A stretch of DNA of 40,739 bases from an uncultured Mollicutes bacterium (GTDB lineage Bacteria; Bacillota_I; Bacilli_A; RF39; UBA660). The position numbers and the translations under genes were made by a program. The stretch is from assembly GCA_945969495.1 (NCBI GenBank), contig CAMFOH010000008.1:1-40739 (forward strand), read 5' to 3'. Below, piece after piece: positions 17,905 to 27,770 of this stretch. The notes under the pieces are model-generated. The model saw only the letters and a program-made list of their open reading frames with translations, ran no database searches and had not been told where the DNA came from. The first letter of the stretch is position 1. Each line of letters opens with the position of its first letter.

Positions 17905-17992
17905 AGGTACAAGAAGATTATAACATATTTATTATTTTTTTTCTATAAAGTTTTATATAAAAAGTGATATAATTAATAAAGAGGTGAAACTT

Positions 17993-19306
17993 ATGAAATA
18001 TTATTGTATAGGAATTAAAGGGTCAGGAATGGCAACACTTGCAGAAATCCTATTTGACTTAGGAAACATCGTTTGTGGATATGATGATTATAAAGAGTAT
18101 AAATTTACTCAAGAAGGTCTTGATAAAAGAGGTATAAAAATATATTATGATACTAATCATGAAATAGATAAAGATACTATTGTAACTTATTCAAAGGCTT
18201 TTTCAAATGATCACCCGGAAATTAAAAGGGTAAAAGAACTTGGGCTTAAAATAGTAGCATATAATGATTTATTAGGAAAATTAAGTAGTGAGTTTAAAAC
18301 CATAGGTGTAAGTGGTACTCATGGTAAAACAACAACATCTACTATGATATCACATGTTTTAAGACAGACAAAGGGCTGCAATTATTTCATAGGTGATGGC
18401 ACTGGTTTTGCTGATAAGAATAATAAATTATTCACATTAGAATCTTGTGAGTATCAAAAGCATTTTTTATCATATCATCCATATTATGCAATCGTAACTA
18501 ACATAGAATTAGAACATACTGAATGTTATAAGGATATTAATGAGATAATTTCTACTTTTGAAGAATTTGTTAACAAAGCAAGTGTTGTAATAGCTTGTGG
18601 TGATGATTTAAACATCAGAAAGATGAATGTTAATAATAAAATAATATATTATGGTTTTAATGGTGACAATGATGTTGTTGCAAAGAACGTTAAGTTAACT
18701 AAGAGTGGTAGTAGTTTTGATGTTTATATGAATGGTGATTTATATGGCCATTTTGATATACCATTATTTGGGGAACATATGGTATTAGATGCTTTAGCAT
18801 GCATTACTGTTTGCGATATAGAAGGAGTAAAAAAAGAAGATATTCATGACTTACTTAAGTCTTTTGAAAATGCTAAAAGAAGATTTAAAGAACATACTTT
18901 TGGTGATGTCGTAACGATTGATGATTATGCTCATCATCCAACTGAGATAAAAGTAACTATTTCATCTGCAAGGCAGAAATATCCTAATAAGGAAATAGTT
19001 GCGGTATTTTTACCTAATACCTATTCTAGAACTAAAGACTTAATGGATGACTTTGTAAGTGCTTTAAAAACCGCGGATAAAGCATATGTTATGGACATAC
19101 ATTGTGACAGGGAAAAAGCTCAAGATTATCCAGGTGTTACAAGTGATGAAATAATAAGTAAAGTTCCTAACGCAGAAAAAATATCAATAAAAACAGCAGA
19201 TAAATTACTAAAGCATGATAATGCTGCAATATGTTTTATGAGTTGTACAAATATATATGAAATATTAAATAAATTTGAAGAGTTACTTAAGAATAAAAAT
19301 AAATAA
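17993..19306 (+). CDS. murC: UDP-N-acetylmuramate--L-alanine ligase
   Basis: 'YYCIGIKGSGMATLAEILFDLGNIVCGYD', 'GVSGTHGKTTTSTMISHVL', 'TIDDYAHHPTEIKVTISSARQKYP'; ATG with GAGGTG RBS. Confidence 0.93.
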   Translation: MKYYCIGIKGSGMATLAEILFDLGNIVCGYDDYKEYKFTQEGLDKRGIKIYYDTNHEIDKDTIVTYSKAFSNDHPEIKRVKELGLKIVAYNDLLGKLSSEFKTIGVSGTHGKTTTSTMISHVLRQTKGCNYFIGDGTGFADKNNKLFTLESCEYQKHFLSYHPYYAIVTNIELEHTECYKDINEIISTFEEFVNKASVVIACGDDLNIRKMNVNNKIIYYGFNGDNDVVAKNVKLTKSGSSFDVYMNGDLYGHFDIPLFGEHMVLDALACITVCDIEGVKKEDIHDLLKSFENAKRRFKEHTFGDVVTIDDYAHHPTEIKVTISSARQKYPNKEIVAVFLPNTYSRTKDLMDDFVSALKTADKAYVMDIHCDREKAQDYPGVTSDEIISKVPNAEKISIKTADKLLKHDNAAICFMSCTNIYEILNKFEELLKNKNK

Positions 19307-19337
19307 AAAAGATCACTATATAAATGGTGATTTTTTT
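19307..19337 (+). terminator. Terminator-like hairpin between murC and the SDR gene
   Basis: GATCAC-tatataaat-GGTGATTTTTTT; T-run abuts the SDR start codon. Confidence 0.6.
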
Positions 19338-20111
19338 ATGAAGATATTAATAACGGGAGCAGCTGGTGGAATAGCTTATTTAACTGCCCTTACTTTAGCA
19401 GAAAGAAAACATATGGTATATCTTACTTGTCATACTAAAAATCAAGTTAAAACAGTTAAAGAAAAACTTGGTAATATAAAAAATATAAAAGTAATGAAAG
19501 TAGACATAACAAAAGAGGAAGATAGGAAAAAGGTTCTTGATTTAAACATAGATTGCTTATATAATCATGCGGGTATTGCTATTGGTGGTTCTATAATAGA
19601 AGCAGATATGGATGATGTTAGAACTAATTTTGAAGTAAACGTATTTTCCTCATTTAGACTTCTTCAATTGGTGTTAAGACAGATGATAGATAAAGATAAA
19701 GGAAGAATAGTTGTGATGTCATCTTTGGCAAGCCATTTTCCAATACCATTTGCAGGTATTTATTCAGCTACTAAAGCTAGTATTACATCAATTGTTACAG
19801 CACTTCAAAAAGAAATGTTTTTAATGGGAACAAATGTTAAAGTAGTACTTGTTGAACCTGGATTATATCATACGGGTTTTAATCAGGTATGTTTGGATAG
19901 TAAATACAATAATGGGAAGTATTTTAAAGATATAAAAAAAGAATTATATAATGTTGAGCATTTTATATTAAGAACTTTTGAAAAAAAGAAATTAGATTCT
20001 ATCGTTGTACAGATTGTAAGAGCAATAGAAGACAAGTTTCCTAAAAAAGTATATAGAGCACCATTTATTGAGTCTAAATTAGTAAAAATATATAGTATGT
20101 TTAAATCATAA
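19338..20111 (+). CDS. Short-chain dehydrogenase/reductase
   Basis: 'MKILITGAAGGIAYLTALTLAERKH' Rossmann motif, 'YNHAG', 'SSLASHFPIPFAGIYSATKASI' (Ser...YxxxK). Confidence 0.9.
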   Translation: MKILITGAAGGIAYLTALTLAERKHMVYLTCHTKNQVKTVKEKLGNIKNIKVMKVDITKEEDRKKVLDLNIDCLYNHAGIAIGGSIIEADMDDVRTNFEVNVFSSFRLLQLVLRQMIDKDKGRIVVMSSLASHFPIPFAGIYSATKASITSIVTALQKEMFLMGTNVKVVLVEPGLYHTGFNQVCLDSKYNNGKYFKDIKKELYNVEHFILRTFEKKKLDSIVVQIVRAIEDKFPKKVYRAPFIESKLVKIYSMFKS

Positions 20112-20125
20112 TCATATAATTTAAT

Positions 20126-20509
20126 ATGAGTAATCAAGAGCTTAATAAAAGACTAAAGCAGTTAAAAATTGAAGATTTTTTATGGCTAATATATATTGGA
20201 ATCATATTTATGAGTTGGTATTCTAATTATTTTGAAAGAAGATATTTTATATATAATGACTTAGAAAGTAAAGAAAAATATAGAAAGATAATAATTTTTA
20301 TATTTGTTATTTTAGTTATTATTTATACATATTTTTGTAAGGATTCATATGATGATTTAATAAATTTAAACGAATATGATAGTGAAGAGAAAAAAAGACT
20401 TACTTTATTATCTTTTATAGCATCTTTATTGATTATTATAAGCGGGATAATATATTTATTCATTGCGATAAAAGATGAAGATGTAAACGTTGAAATAGCG
20501 TTTAACTAG
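20126..20509 (+). CDS. Small membrane protein (three predicted TM segments)
   Basis: ORF with hydrophobic segments; downstream of the SDR gene. Confidence 0.55.
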   Translation: MSNQELNKRLKQLKIEDFLWLIYIGIIFMSWYSNYFERRYFIYNDLESKEKYRKIIIFIFVILVIIYTYFCKDSYDDLINLNEYDSEEKKRLTLLSFIASLLIIISGIIYLFIAIKDEDVNVEIAFN

Positions 20510-20560
20510 TTAAGTATTTATTATTTTATGAATATAATTTTTTAGAAGGAGGAAAAAAAG

Positions 20561-20926
20561 ATGTTACCAAATATTCCTCCTAAATTATTTTCTTTATCTG
20601 CTGTTGTAGTAGGGTACATATTAATTGATGATATGACTGCTAACGAACAAAACGCGGTAGGTAACTGGCTTATGCTTGTCGCACAAGTTTTATCTACCAA
20701 TGCTTTTTATCGTGCTGTTATGCAAGAAAGGGGATTAGAACCAGTAGGTTCTACTGAAACTGGTAGAAATAATGCCAATACTTTTTCTGGTTTTAATGGG
20801 CAAAGTTCAGACAATATAAATGCAAATGATAATAGTGATGATGAGCAAACTTTAGTAATGTTAGAGAAGATGGTAAATGCAATGCAAATGGAGATAGAAA
20901 ATATAAAAAGGAATATGAATTTATAA
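20561..20926 (+). CDS. Hypothetical protein
   Basis: Strong RBS (aaggaggaaaa), ATG 20561; hydrophobic N-terminus and C-terminal coiled coil. Confidence 0.7.
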   Translation: MLPNIPPKLFSLSAVVVGYILIDDMTANEQNAVGNWLMLVAQVLSTNAFYRAVMQERGLEPVGSTETGRNNANTFSGFNGQSSDNINANDNSDDEQTLVMLEKMVNAMQMEIENIKRNMNL

Positions 20927-20946
20927 GTGTTCATATTCCTTTTTTA
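20908..20946. terminator. Bidirectional terminator
   Basis: AAGGAATATGAA ... TTCATATTCCTT followed by a T-run between convergent genes. Confidence 0.75.
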
Positions 20947-21277
20947 TCCACAGCATTATTAAGTTTACTATATACTTCACTTCTTTTTCATTAAGACATT
21001 TTCCTTTTGGTATATGATGCCATTTTTCTAAACATCCACGACAACAACAAGCGCAAGCATGCTGTGCAATAAATACTGGGTGGCCTTTCATTGGTGTTTG
21101 TTTGCCATCATTTGGGATAAAAGAAGGTGCTAGTCTTTTATTTATAAAGTCATAAGCATGTTCTTTTATTTTATCATAACCTTTTTCTTTAATATAATTA
21201 ATGTCTTTTTCTTTCAAATGAAAACTATTTCTAAATTTAGATTTAGATAGCTTATTTAACATATCATTATAAGTCAT
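20921..21277 (-). CDS. DUF4186-family protein
   Basis: 'LSKSKFRNSFHLKEKDINYIKEKGYDKIKEHAYDFINKRLAPSFIPNDGKQTPMKGHPVFIAQHACACCCRGCLEKWHHIPKG'. Confidence 0.85.
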   Translation of the reverse strand: MTYNDMLNKLSKSKFRNSFHLKEKDINYIKEKGYDKIKEHAYDFINKRLAPSFIPNDGKQTPMKGHPVFIAQHACACCCRGCLEKWHHIPKGKCLNEKEVKYIVNLIMLWIKKEYEHL

Positions 21278-21370
21278 AATTTACCTCTAAAATAATTATA
21301 ATATAAAAATTATTAAAACAAAATTTTAAATATCATATATGTAAGAAAGGTCGTATAGCTAGTAAAATAA

Positions 21371-21394
21371 AAAACTAGATATTTCTATCTAGTT
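21371..21394 (-). terminator. Terminator for tRNA-Met
   Basis: AACTAGATA-tttc-TATCTAGTT, T-run on the minus strand. Confidence 0.75.
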
Positions 21395-21402
21395 ATATTT
21401 AT

Positions 21403-21479
21403 TGGTAGCGAGAGAGGGGATCGAACCCACGACCTTTCGGGTATGAACCGAACGCTCTAGCCAGCTGAGCTATCTCGCC
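21403..21479 (-). tRNA. tRNA-Met(CAU), elongator type, CCA encoded
   Basis: Reverse complement GGCGAGATAGCTCAGCTGGCTAGAGCGTTCGGTTCATACCCGAAAGGTCGTGGGTTCGATCCCCTCTCTCGCTACCA; loop TTCATAC. Confidence 0.93.
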
Positions 21480-21678
21480 ATGAACTGCATTAATATAATA
21501 TCAAGAAAAGTAGCATTAATCAAGTCTTTTTTGAAAAAAAATTAATTAGTCTTATAAGTTTCAAAAAACTTTAAAAATAAGTTTAAAATTTATTGATTAT
21601 TCTAAATTTAAACATTATAATAAATAACCATACATGGCAAGATGGCCCGTATTATTACTTTATATTGGTGGTGTTATT

Positions 21679-22272
21679 ATGAATTATGAAACTATTGAAC
21701 TAAAATCTAAACGACTAATAATAAAGAAGGGAACTAAAGATGATTTTTTAAAAGTCTATGAATATGATTTTAAAAAATTAAAGAACATTGATGGTGAATG
21801 TGTACTTTTAAAGCAAGACTTAAATAAAATAGAGGCTTTGTTTGTTGATGGAATGAAAAAATATTATTCTAAGATAAAAAAAGCGCATATGTTTGATTGG
21901 ATAATTTATTTAGAAAATGAACCTATTGGTAACGTTTTAACCACAGATGAAGATGTTGATAATAAAATTATAGAAATAGAATTTAATTTACACCCAAGCT
22001 ATTGGGGAAATGGTTATATGAAAGAAGCTGTTTCTTCCGTTATTGATTATTTATTTGAAATTGGATATGATAACATTATTTGTGGATATTCAGATGGAAA
22101 TATAAAGGCTAAAAGAGTTTTAGAAAAACTAGGCTTTAAGCCATACAAAATAATAAAAGATGCATGGAAAAGTGAAAAAGGAAACATGATTGATGATTAT
22201 AAAACTATAATGACAAAAGAAAATTGGCTTTCTAGAACACTTAAAATTAATAAAATAAAGGATTCTTTATAG
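21679..22272 (+). CDS. GNAT family (RimJ/RimL-like) N-acetyltransferase
   Basis: 'IELKSKRLIIKKGTKDDF...EIEFNLHPSYWGNGYMKEAVSSVIDYLFEIGYDNIICGYSDGNIKAKRVLEKLGFKPYK'. Confidence 0.9.
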   Translation: MNYETIELKSKRLIIKKGTKDDFLKVYEYDFKKLKNIDGECVLLKQDLNKIEALFVDGMKKYYSKIKKAHMFDWIIYLENEPIGNVLTTDEDVDNKIIEIEFNLHPSYWGNGYMKEAVSSVIDYLFEIGYDNIICGYSDGNIKAKRVLEKLGFKPYKIIKDAWKSEKGNMIDDYKTIMTKENWLSRTLKINKIKDSL

Positions 22273-22283
22273 AATCTTTTTTT
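22261..22283 (+). terminator. Terminator after the GNAT gene
   Basis: GATTCT-TTAT-AGAATC followed by TTTTTTT. Confidence 0.8.
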
Positions 22284-22288
22284 ATACG

Positions 22289-22297
22289 TGGTATAAT
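22289..22297 (+). promoter_or_regulatory. Extended -10 (TGGTATAAT) for galE
   Basis: TGGTATAAT about 20 nt before the ATG at 22316. Confidence 0.5.
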
Positions 22298-22315
22298 TAA
22301 AATAGAGGTGATAAA

Positions 22316-23320
22316 ATGAAAATACTAGTAACTGGTGGAACTGGTTTTATTGGTAGTCATACTTGTGTTGAACTTTTAGATGCAGGTTATGAAGTTGTAA
22401 TAATTGATAATTTATCTAATTCAAAAAAAGAGGTAGTTAGTTATATAGAACGTATAACTGGTAAAAAAGTTTCTTTTTATGAAAATGATGTATGTGATAA
22501 AGATGCTTTAAGAAAGATATTTAATGAAAATAATATTGATGCGGTTATCCATTTTGCAGGTTATAAAGCGGTTGGGGAATCCGTTTTGAAACCACTTATG
22601 TATTATCGTAATAACTTAGATTCTACATTATCTTTACTTGAGGTAATGGATGAATTTAAAGTTAAGAAAATAGCATTTTCATCTTCTGCGACAGTGTATG
22701 GCAAACCTAATAGTTTACCAATAAGGGAAGATTTTCCTTTATCAACTACTAATCCATACGGAACAACAAAACTTATAATAGAGGGAATATTAAGGGATTT
22801 ATACAATTCAGATAATGATTGGAGTATAGCAATTTTAAGATATTTTAATCCTATTGGAGCCCATTCATCTGGCCTTATTGGAGAAAATCCTAATGGAATT
22901 CCTAATAATTTAATGCCTTATATTATTAAGGTTGCAACAGGTGAACTTGATTGTTTAGGAGTGTTTGGTAATGATTACGATACACATGATGGAACTGGAG
23001 TAAGAGATTATATTCACGTGGTTGACTTAGCTAAAGGACATGTTAAAGCAATAAAGAAGATTTTAAAGGATAATGGTTGTGATGCATATAATTTAGGAAC
23101 TGGTAAAGGTTACAGTGTACTTGATTTAGTAAATACTTTTAAGAAGGTTAATGATGTTGATATTAAATATCAAATAAAGGAAAGAAGAAAAGGGGATATT
23201 GATGCTTGTTATGCAGATCCATCTTATGCTTATGAAAAGTTAGGCTGGAAAGCTTTAAAAGATATAAATGAAATGTGTAAAGATGCATATAACTATGTTA
23301 AAAAAGAGGATAGAAAATGA
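22316..23320 (+). CDS. galE: UDP-glucose 4-epimerase
   Basis: 'MKILVTGGTGFIGSHTCVELLDAGYEVVIIDNLSNS', 'YGTTKLIIEGILRDLYNSDNDWSIAILRYFNPIGAHSSGLIGENPNGIPNNLMPY'. Confidence 0.95.
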   Translation: MKILVTGGTGFIGSHTCVELLDAGYEVVIIDNLSNSKKEVVSYIERITGKKVSFYENDVCDKDALRKIFNENNIDAVIHFAGYKAVGESVLKPLMYYRNNLDSTLSLLEVMDEFKVKKIAFSSSATVYGKPNSLPIREDFPLSTTNPYGTTKLIIEGILRDLYNSDNDWSIAILRYFNPIGAHSSGLIGENPNGIPNNLMPYIIKVATGELDCLGVFGNDYDTHDGTGVRDYIHVVDLAKGHVKAIKKILKDNGCDAYNLGTGKGYSVLDLVNTFKKVNDVDIKYQIKERRKGDIDACYADPSYAYEKLGWKALKDINEMCKDAYNYVKKEDRK

Positions 23321-23691
23321 CTGATGAACAAAAAGTAAAAATAAAAGAAAAATTTAAAGAAGGTAAATATGATGTTATTAGTTTTATATTAGATAATGAT
23401 TTAATAAAAATTAATTTAAGTAATTATGAAAAATTTTGTGATGAAGTAGTAAATATTTTTAATGAAGTTAGAATAAATCGTTCTATTATAGATGAAGAAG
23501 TTCTTTATCCATATGAAGAATTATTTGCTAATGACTTTCATAGAAGTGTTTATAGAGCAATAAAAAGAAACGAAATTATAGATGAGTTGCCAGATGATGC
23601 TTTGAATAAGTTGGTTGATTATTATAGAATGATAAAAGACATAAGTAGTATGGGAAAATATATGGAGGAAGAAAATGAAAAAGTTAAATAA
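23317..23691 (+). CDS. Hypothetical protein
   Basis: ORF overlapping the galE stop by ATGA; likely translationally coupled. Confidence 0.6.
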   Translation: MTDEQKVKIKEKFKEGKYDVISFILDNDLIKINLSNYEKFCDEVVNIFNEVRINRSIIDEEVLYPYEELFANDFHRSVYRAIKRNEIIDELPDDALNKLVDYYRMIKDISSMGKYMEEENEKVK

Positions 23692-24277
23692 CATTTTAAT
23701 ATTTTTATGTACGCTTGCTTCTATTTGCTTTTTTGTTAAGGATATAAATATTAAAGCTTATGATAGATTGCTTGGTGATATAACGATAGGCCTAGTTCTT
23801 CTTATACCAAGAATAATCAGTAAAATATTTAAATTTAAAATAACTGATGCAATGGAATTGGTATACATAGTATTTATAATTCTTGCACAGTTTCTTGGTA
23901 GCGTTGTTAATTTATATAACAATGTCTGGTGGTATGATTTGTTTGCACATTTTTTATCTGGTATATTAACCTCAATATTAGCACTTGTTGTTATGGACTA
24001 TCTTGGTGTTTATAAAGAAAAAAATAAAGGCTTTAATGCTTTATTTATAATTAGTTTTACCCTTATGGTTGCATCTATTTGGGAATTTATAGAGTTTGGA
24101 TCTTTTATATTTTTGAAAATGGATGTTCAACATCATCTTACTACGGGTGTTTTTGATACCATGGAAGATATGTTAGTAGCATTTTTAGGAAGCATTATTG
24201 TATCTATTTCTTATCTTATAGAAAATAAGGTAAGTAAGAATGGATTTTTAAAAAAAGTAGTTAGTGATTTAAAATAA
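23675..24277 (+). CDS. Multi-spanning membrane protein (DUF2238-like)
   Basis: 'WWYDLFAHFLSGILTSILALVVMDYLG...SIWEFIEFGSFIFLKMDVQHHLTTGVFDTMEDMLVAFLGS'. Confidence 0.6.
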   Translation: MKKLNNILIFLCTLASICFFVKDINIKAYDRLLGDITIGLVLLIPRIISKIFKFKITDAMELVYIVFIILAQFLGSVVNLYNNVWWYDLFAHFLSGILTSILALVVMDYLGVYKEKNKGFNALFIISFTLMVASIWEFIEFGSFIFLKMDVQHHLTTGVFDTMEDMLVAFLGSIIVSISYLIENKVSKNGFLKKVVSDLK

Positions 24278-24305
24278 TTAGCATAAACAAGCTAATTATT
24301 TTTTT
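24275..24305. terminator. Bidirectional terminator
   Basis: TAATTAGC-ataaacaa-GCTAATTA followed by a T-run. Confidence 0.75.
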
Positions 24306-24823
24306 ATTCCATAAGTTAAAGTTATAGGATCTTTAAATAATGTGATTTCAGGTGGAAAATAAGTTAATAAACCAAATAATATATATATTATTATTGTAAA
24401 TAATATTGCTAAGTTTTCCATCTTTAAATCTTTTTTTATGTTTATTATGCATAATGTTATTATTTGTGAAATTACAATAACAACAAACATAATAAAAATA
24501 GTAACAAATAAAACTTCACCAATTAAATAATAAATTGGTAAATATATAATTAGAAAAATTGGAATGGATGATGCCGCTGCAATTATGTTTGAAATACAAA
24601 TATTTTTATATGGCAAATGTTTTACTTTTACTATTATTTTTTGAATTATTCCCGAGAATAATATACTTGTAAATATAATTTTCATGTGTTCCCAAATTGA
24701 TTCATTAACTGGTGCTATTATACTTGTTATAAAGCATGGAAATTTATCATATAAAAAGTGTAGTGGAAAGCATAGTGCGAAAGCAATTATAATACCTATT
24801 ATCTTTAATTTTTTAATATTCAT
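24296..24823 (-). CDS. DUF6512-like membrane protein
   Basis: 'FPLHFLYDKFPCFITSIIAPVNESIWEHMKIIF' plus multiple TM segments. Confidence 0.6.
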   Translation of the reverse strand: MNIKKLKIIGIIIAFALCFPLHFLYDKFPCFITSIIAPVNESIWEHMKIIFTSILFSGIIQKIIVKVKHLPYKNICISNIIAAASSIPIFLIIYLPIYYLIGEVLFVTIFIMFVVIVISQIITLCIINIKKDLKMENLAILFTIIIYILFGLLTYFPPEITLFKDPITLTYGIKK

Positions 24824-24917
24824 AATAACCTCCCATTAAATAATATGTCTACTTATTGTTTTTAAATAACTTAATTTGTGTTAAAATTAATAATAGCAAT
24901 TGAATGGATGTGTTTTT

Positions 24918-25760
24918 ATGGAAAAATATAAAGAAATAGAAAGAAGCATAATAGTTAGATTTAGAAAAGAAATATATAGACCATTTACTAAGGCAATAAG
25001 GGATTATAAGCTTATTAATGAAGGAGATAAAGTAGCAGTTTGTATCTCCGGTGGTAAAGATTCTTTTTTATTAGCTAAATGTATAGAAGAATTACAAAAA
25101 CATGGCAACGTTAATTTTGATGCTAAATATATCGTAATGGATCCTGGATATAACAAGGAAAATAGAAAGTTGATAGAAGAAAATGCGAAGATGTTAAACA
25201 TTAATATAAACATTTTTGAATCTAATATATTTAATAGTGTTTATTCTTTAGATGAAGGTTCACCATGTTATTTATGCGCGAGAATGAGAAGGGGATGTTT
25301 ATATTCTTATGCTAAAAGCTTAGGATGTAATAAAATAGCATTAGGTCATCACTTTGATGACGTTGTTGAGACCACGTTATTAAGCATTATTTATGGTGGT
25401 GAAATAAAGGGGATGATGCCAAAGCTTCATAGTGATAACTTTGAAGGAATGGAGCTTATTAGGCCACTTTACTTAGTAAGGGAAAAAGACATAAAATCAT
25501 GGGTTAAATATAATGATTTAAAATTTTTAAATTGTGCATGCCGTTTTACTGAGAAAAATAACGATATTAATAATGAAAATTCTAAAAGATTAGAAATAAA
25601 AAAACTAATTAATAGTTTAGAAGAAAAAAGTAAGTTTGTTGCTTATAATATATTTAGAGCAACCGAAAACGTTAACTTAGACATGATGAGAGCATATAAA
25701 ACTAAGGGAAAAAAACATAACTTTTTGGATACATATGATAATTGGAAAGAAGATGATTAA
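24918..25760 (+). CDS. TtcA-like PP-loop tRNA thiolation ATPase
   Basis: 'VAVCISGGKDSFLLAKCI', 'CYLCARMRRG', 'ALGHHFDDVVETTLLSIIYGGEIKGMMPK', 'LNCACRFT'. Confidence 0.85.
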   Translation: MEKYKEIERSIIVRFRKEIYRPFTKAIRDYKLINEGDKVAVCISGGKDSFLLAKCIEELQKHGNVNFDAKYIVMDPGYNKENRKLIEENAKMLNININIFESNIFNSVYSLDEGSPCYLCARMRRGCLYSYAKSLGCNKIALGHHFDDVVETTLLSIIYGGEIKGMMPKLHSDNFEGMELIRPLYLVREKDIKSWVKYNDLKFLNCACRFTEKNNDINNENSKRLEIKKLINSLEEKSKFVAYNIFRATENVNLDMMRAYKTKGKKHNFLDTYDNWKEDD

Positions 25761-26220
25761 CATGCTTAATTTAAAAGATAAAAAATATATAATACTAGAA
25801 ATTATTCCAACTAGTTCAAATCCTTCAAATGGAAATATAGCACAGCTTTCAGCTTTAAAGGTAGATGGTATTAAATTAGAAGATAGATTTGATTATAGGC
25901 TAGATAAGTCATTGATTAATATACCTGATATTCTTAACATGATAAACTATGATAATAATTCTTTTAAATATGTAAAGAAAACAAAAGCCATTATGAATAG
26001 ATTCAAAAAATTTGCGGGTAGTTTACCATTATTAATAATAGATAATGAATATACAAGAAATTATTTAAAAGACTTAGATAATGAAAAATATTCTGTTTTT
26101 GAGTACCTTGGTATAGATGTTACTTTTGATGCGTTTGATGAGCTTATTAGAAAGTATAATCTAGAACCTAGTAATTATTTGGTTGATTTGCTTTATGAAG
26201 CCTTAATAATGGAGTTATAA
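25753..26220 (+). CDS. Hypothetical protein; possible catalytically degenerate DnaQ-like exonuclease fold
   Basis: 'YIILEIIPTSSNPSNGNIAQLSALKVDG...PLLIIDNEYTRNYL...NYLVDLLYEALI' resembles the DEDD exonuclease layout without its acidic residues. Confidence 0.5.
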   Translation: MINMLNLKDKKYIILEIIPTSSNPSNGNIAQLSALKVDGIKLEDRFDYRLDKSLINIPDILNMINYDNNSFKYVKKTKAIMNRFKKFAGSLPLLIIDNEYTRNYLKDLDNEKYSVFEYLGIDVTFDAFDELIRKYNLEPSNYLVDLLYEALIMEL

Positions 26221-26221
26221 T

Positions 26222-26755
26222 ATGATTGTTAATAAAATAGAAGTCGGTTATTTAATGGAAAATTGTTATGTAATATCAATTGGTAATGATGCCTTAATCA
26301 TTGATCCTGGTAGTGAGCCGGAAAAAATAATTAATCTTGTAGGTGATAAAAACGTGCTTGCGATTTTAGTTACACATTATCATTTTGATCATGTTGGTGC
26401 TTTAGATGTAGTAAAAAATAAGTATAATGCTTTAGTAATTGATTATAAATGTGATAAATTAAATACCATAGGACCATTTAATTTTGAAATAATAGAAACA
26501 AAAGGCCATAAAGAAGATTCTGTTACTTATTATTTTAAAGATGATGGTATAATGTTTACCGGTGATTTTATTTTTAAGAATGCAATAGGTAGGTGTGATT
26601 TAGAAGGCGGTAATTTTGATGAAATGTTACAGAGCCTAAGAAAAATCAAAAATTATAATAAAAAAACTATTTTATATCCAGGCCATGGAGATAAAACTAC
26701 TTTAGAAGAAGAAATTTTAAATAATGAATTTTTGAAGGTGATTAATAATGAGTAA
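26222..26755 (+). CDS. MBL-fold (glyoxalase II-like) hydrolase
   Basis: 'LVTHYHFDHVGAL', 'IIETKGHKEDSVTYYF', 'FTGDFIFKNAIGRCDLEGGNFDEML', 'LYPGHGDKTT'. Confidence 0.93.
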   Translation: MIVNKIEVGYLMENCYVISIGNDALIIDPGSEPEKIINLVGDKNVLAILVTHYHFDHVGALDVVKNKYNALVIDYKCDKLNTIGPFNFEIIETKGHKEDSVTYYFKDDGIMFTGDFIFKNAIGRCDLEGGNFDEMLQSLRKIKNYNKKTILYPGHGDKTTLEEEILNNEFLKVINNE

Positions 26756-27695
26756 AAAAGTTGTTATATTAGGTGGAGGAACAGGAACCTCAACGTTAGT
26801 TAGGGGATTAAAACAGTTTCCAGTTGATATATCAGTTGTGGTATCAGTTTGTGATGATGGTAAATCAACTGGTAAATTAAGAGAAGAGTTTGATATTCCT
26901 GCCGTTGGTGATTTAAGAAAGGTAATAGCGTCTTTATCTGATACGGAACCTTTATTTGAAAGTTTACTAGAGTATCGTTTTAATACTACTAGTGATTTAA
27001 ATGGGCATGCGGTTGGTAACCTTCTTTTAGCGGCTCTTTGTAATATAACTGGAAACATGTCAGATGGTATAAAGTCTTTATCTAAGGTATTAAATTTAAA
27101 AGGTAAGGTTTTGCCACTTACAGAAGATAATGTTGTTTTAATGGGTGTTATGGAAGACGATAGCATTGTTGAAGGTGAACATAATATTACTAAAGAAGAT
27201 AAAAAAATAAAGGATATTTATTATAAAAAAGATCCAGTTATAAACCCAATGGTAATAAAAGATATAATTAATGCTGATATGATAATTCTTAGTATGGGAA
27301 GTTTATATACTAGTATAGCTTGTAATTTAATAAGTAAAGATGTTATAAATGCAATAGATAATTCAAAAGCAAAAATCCTTTACGTTTGTAATATGTTTAC
27401 TCAACCTGGAGAAACTGATGATTTTACGGTAAGTGATCATATTAAAGTTCTTAATAGATATTTAGGAAAAAGAAAAATAAAATCAGTAATTATAAATGAT
27501 GGTAAAATACCTAAACATTTCATTGAAAAGTATAAAACAGAAGAGGAAAAAGATCCTGTTATGATTGATAAAACAAATTTAAATGCAATGAACATAAAAA
27601 TAATAAAAGATAATTTCATAAAAATAGAAAGTGGTTCTTTAAAGCATGATGCAATAAAGTTATCTTTAAAAATTTTTGAAGAAATAATAAACTAA
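26748..27695 (+). CDS. yvcK: YvcK/GlmR-like (CofD-like) gluconeogenesis factor
   Basis: 'VVILGGGTGTSTLVRGLKQFPVDISVVVSVCDDGKSTGKLREEFDIPAVGDLRKVIASLSD', 'HAVGNLLLAALCNITG'. Confidence 0.93.
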   Translation: MSKKVVILGGGTGTSTLVRGLKQFPVDISVVVSVCDDGKSTGKLREEFDIPAVGDLRKVIASLSDTEPLFESLLEYRFNTTSDLNGHAVGNLLLAALCNITGNMSDGIKSLSKVLNLKGKVLPLTEDNVVLMGVMEDDSIVEGEHNITKEDKKIKDIYYKKDPVINPMVIKDIINADMIILSMGSLYTSIACNLISKDVINAIDNSKAKILYVCNMFTQPGETDDFTVSDHIKVLNRYLGKRKIKSVIINDGKIPKHFIEKYKTEEEKDPVMIDKTNLNAMNIKIIKDNFIKIESGSLKHDAIKLSLKIFEEIIN

Positions 27696-27718
27696 AGCAT
27701 TAATAGTGCTTTTTTTTA
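27694..27718 (+). terminator. Terminator after yvcK
   Basis: AAAGCAttaatagTGCTTT with a T-run. Confidence 0.75.
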
Positions 27719-27770
27719 ACTTTTGTAGTATTATATTTATAAATCTTTATATAAAGAAGGGGGAAAATAT

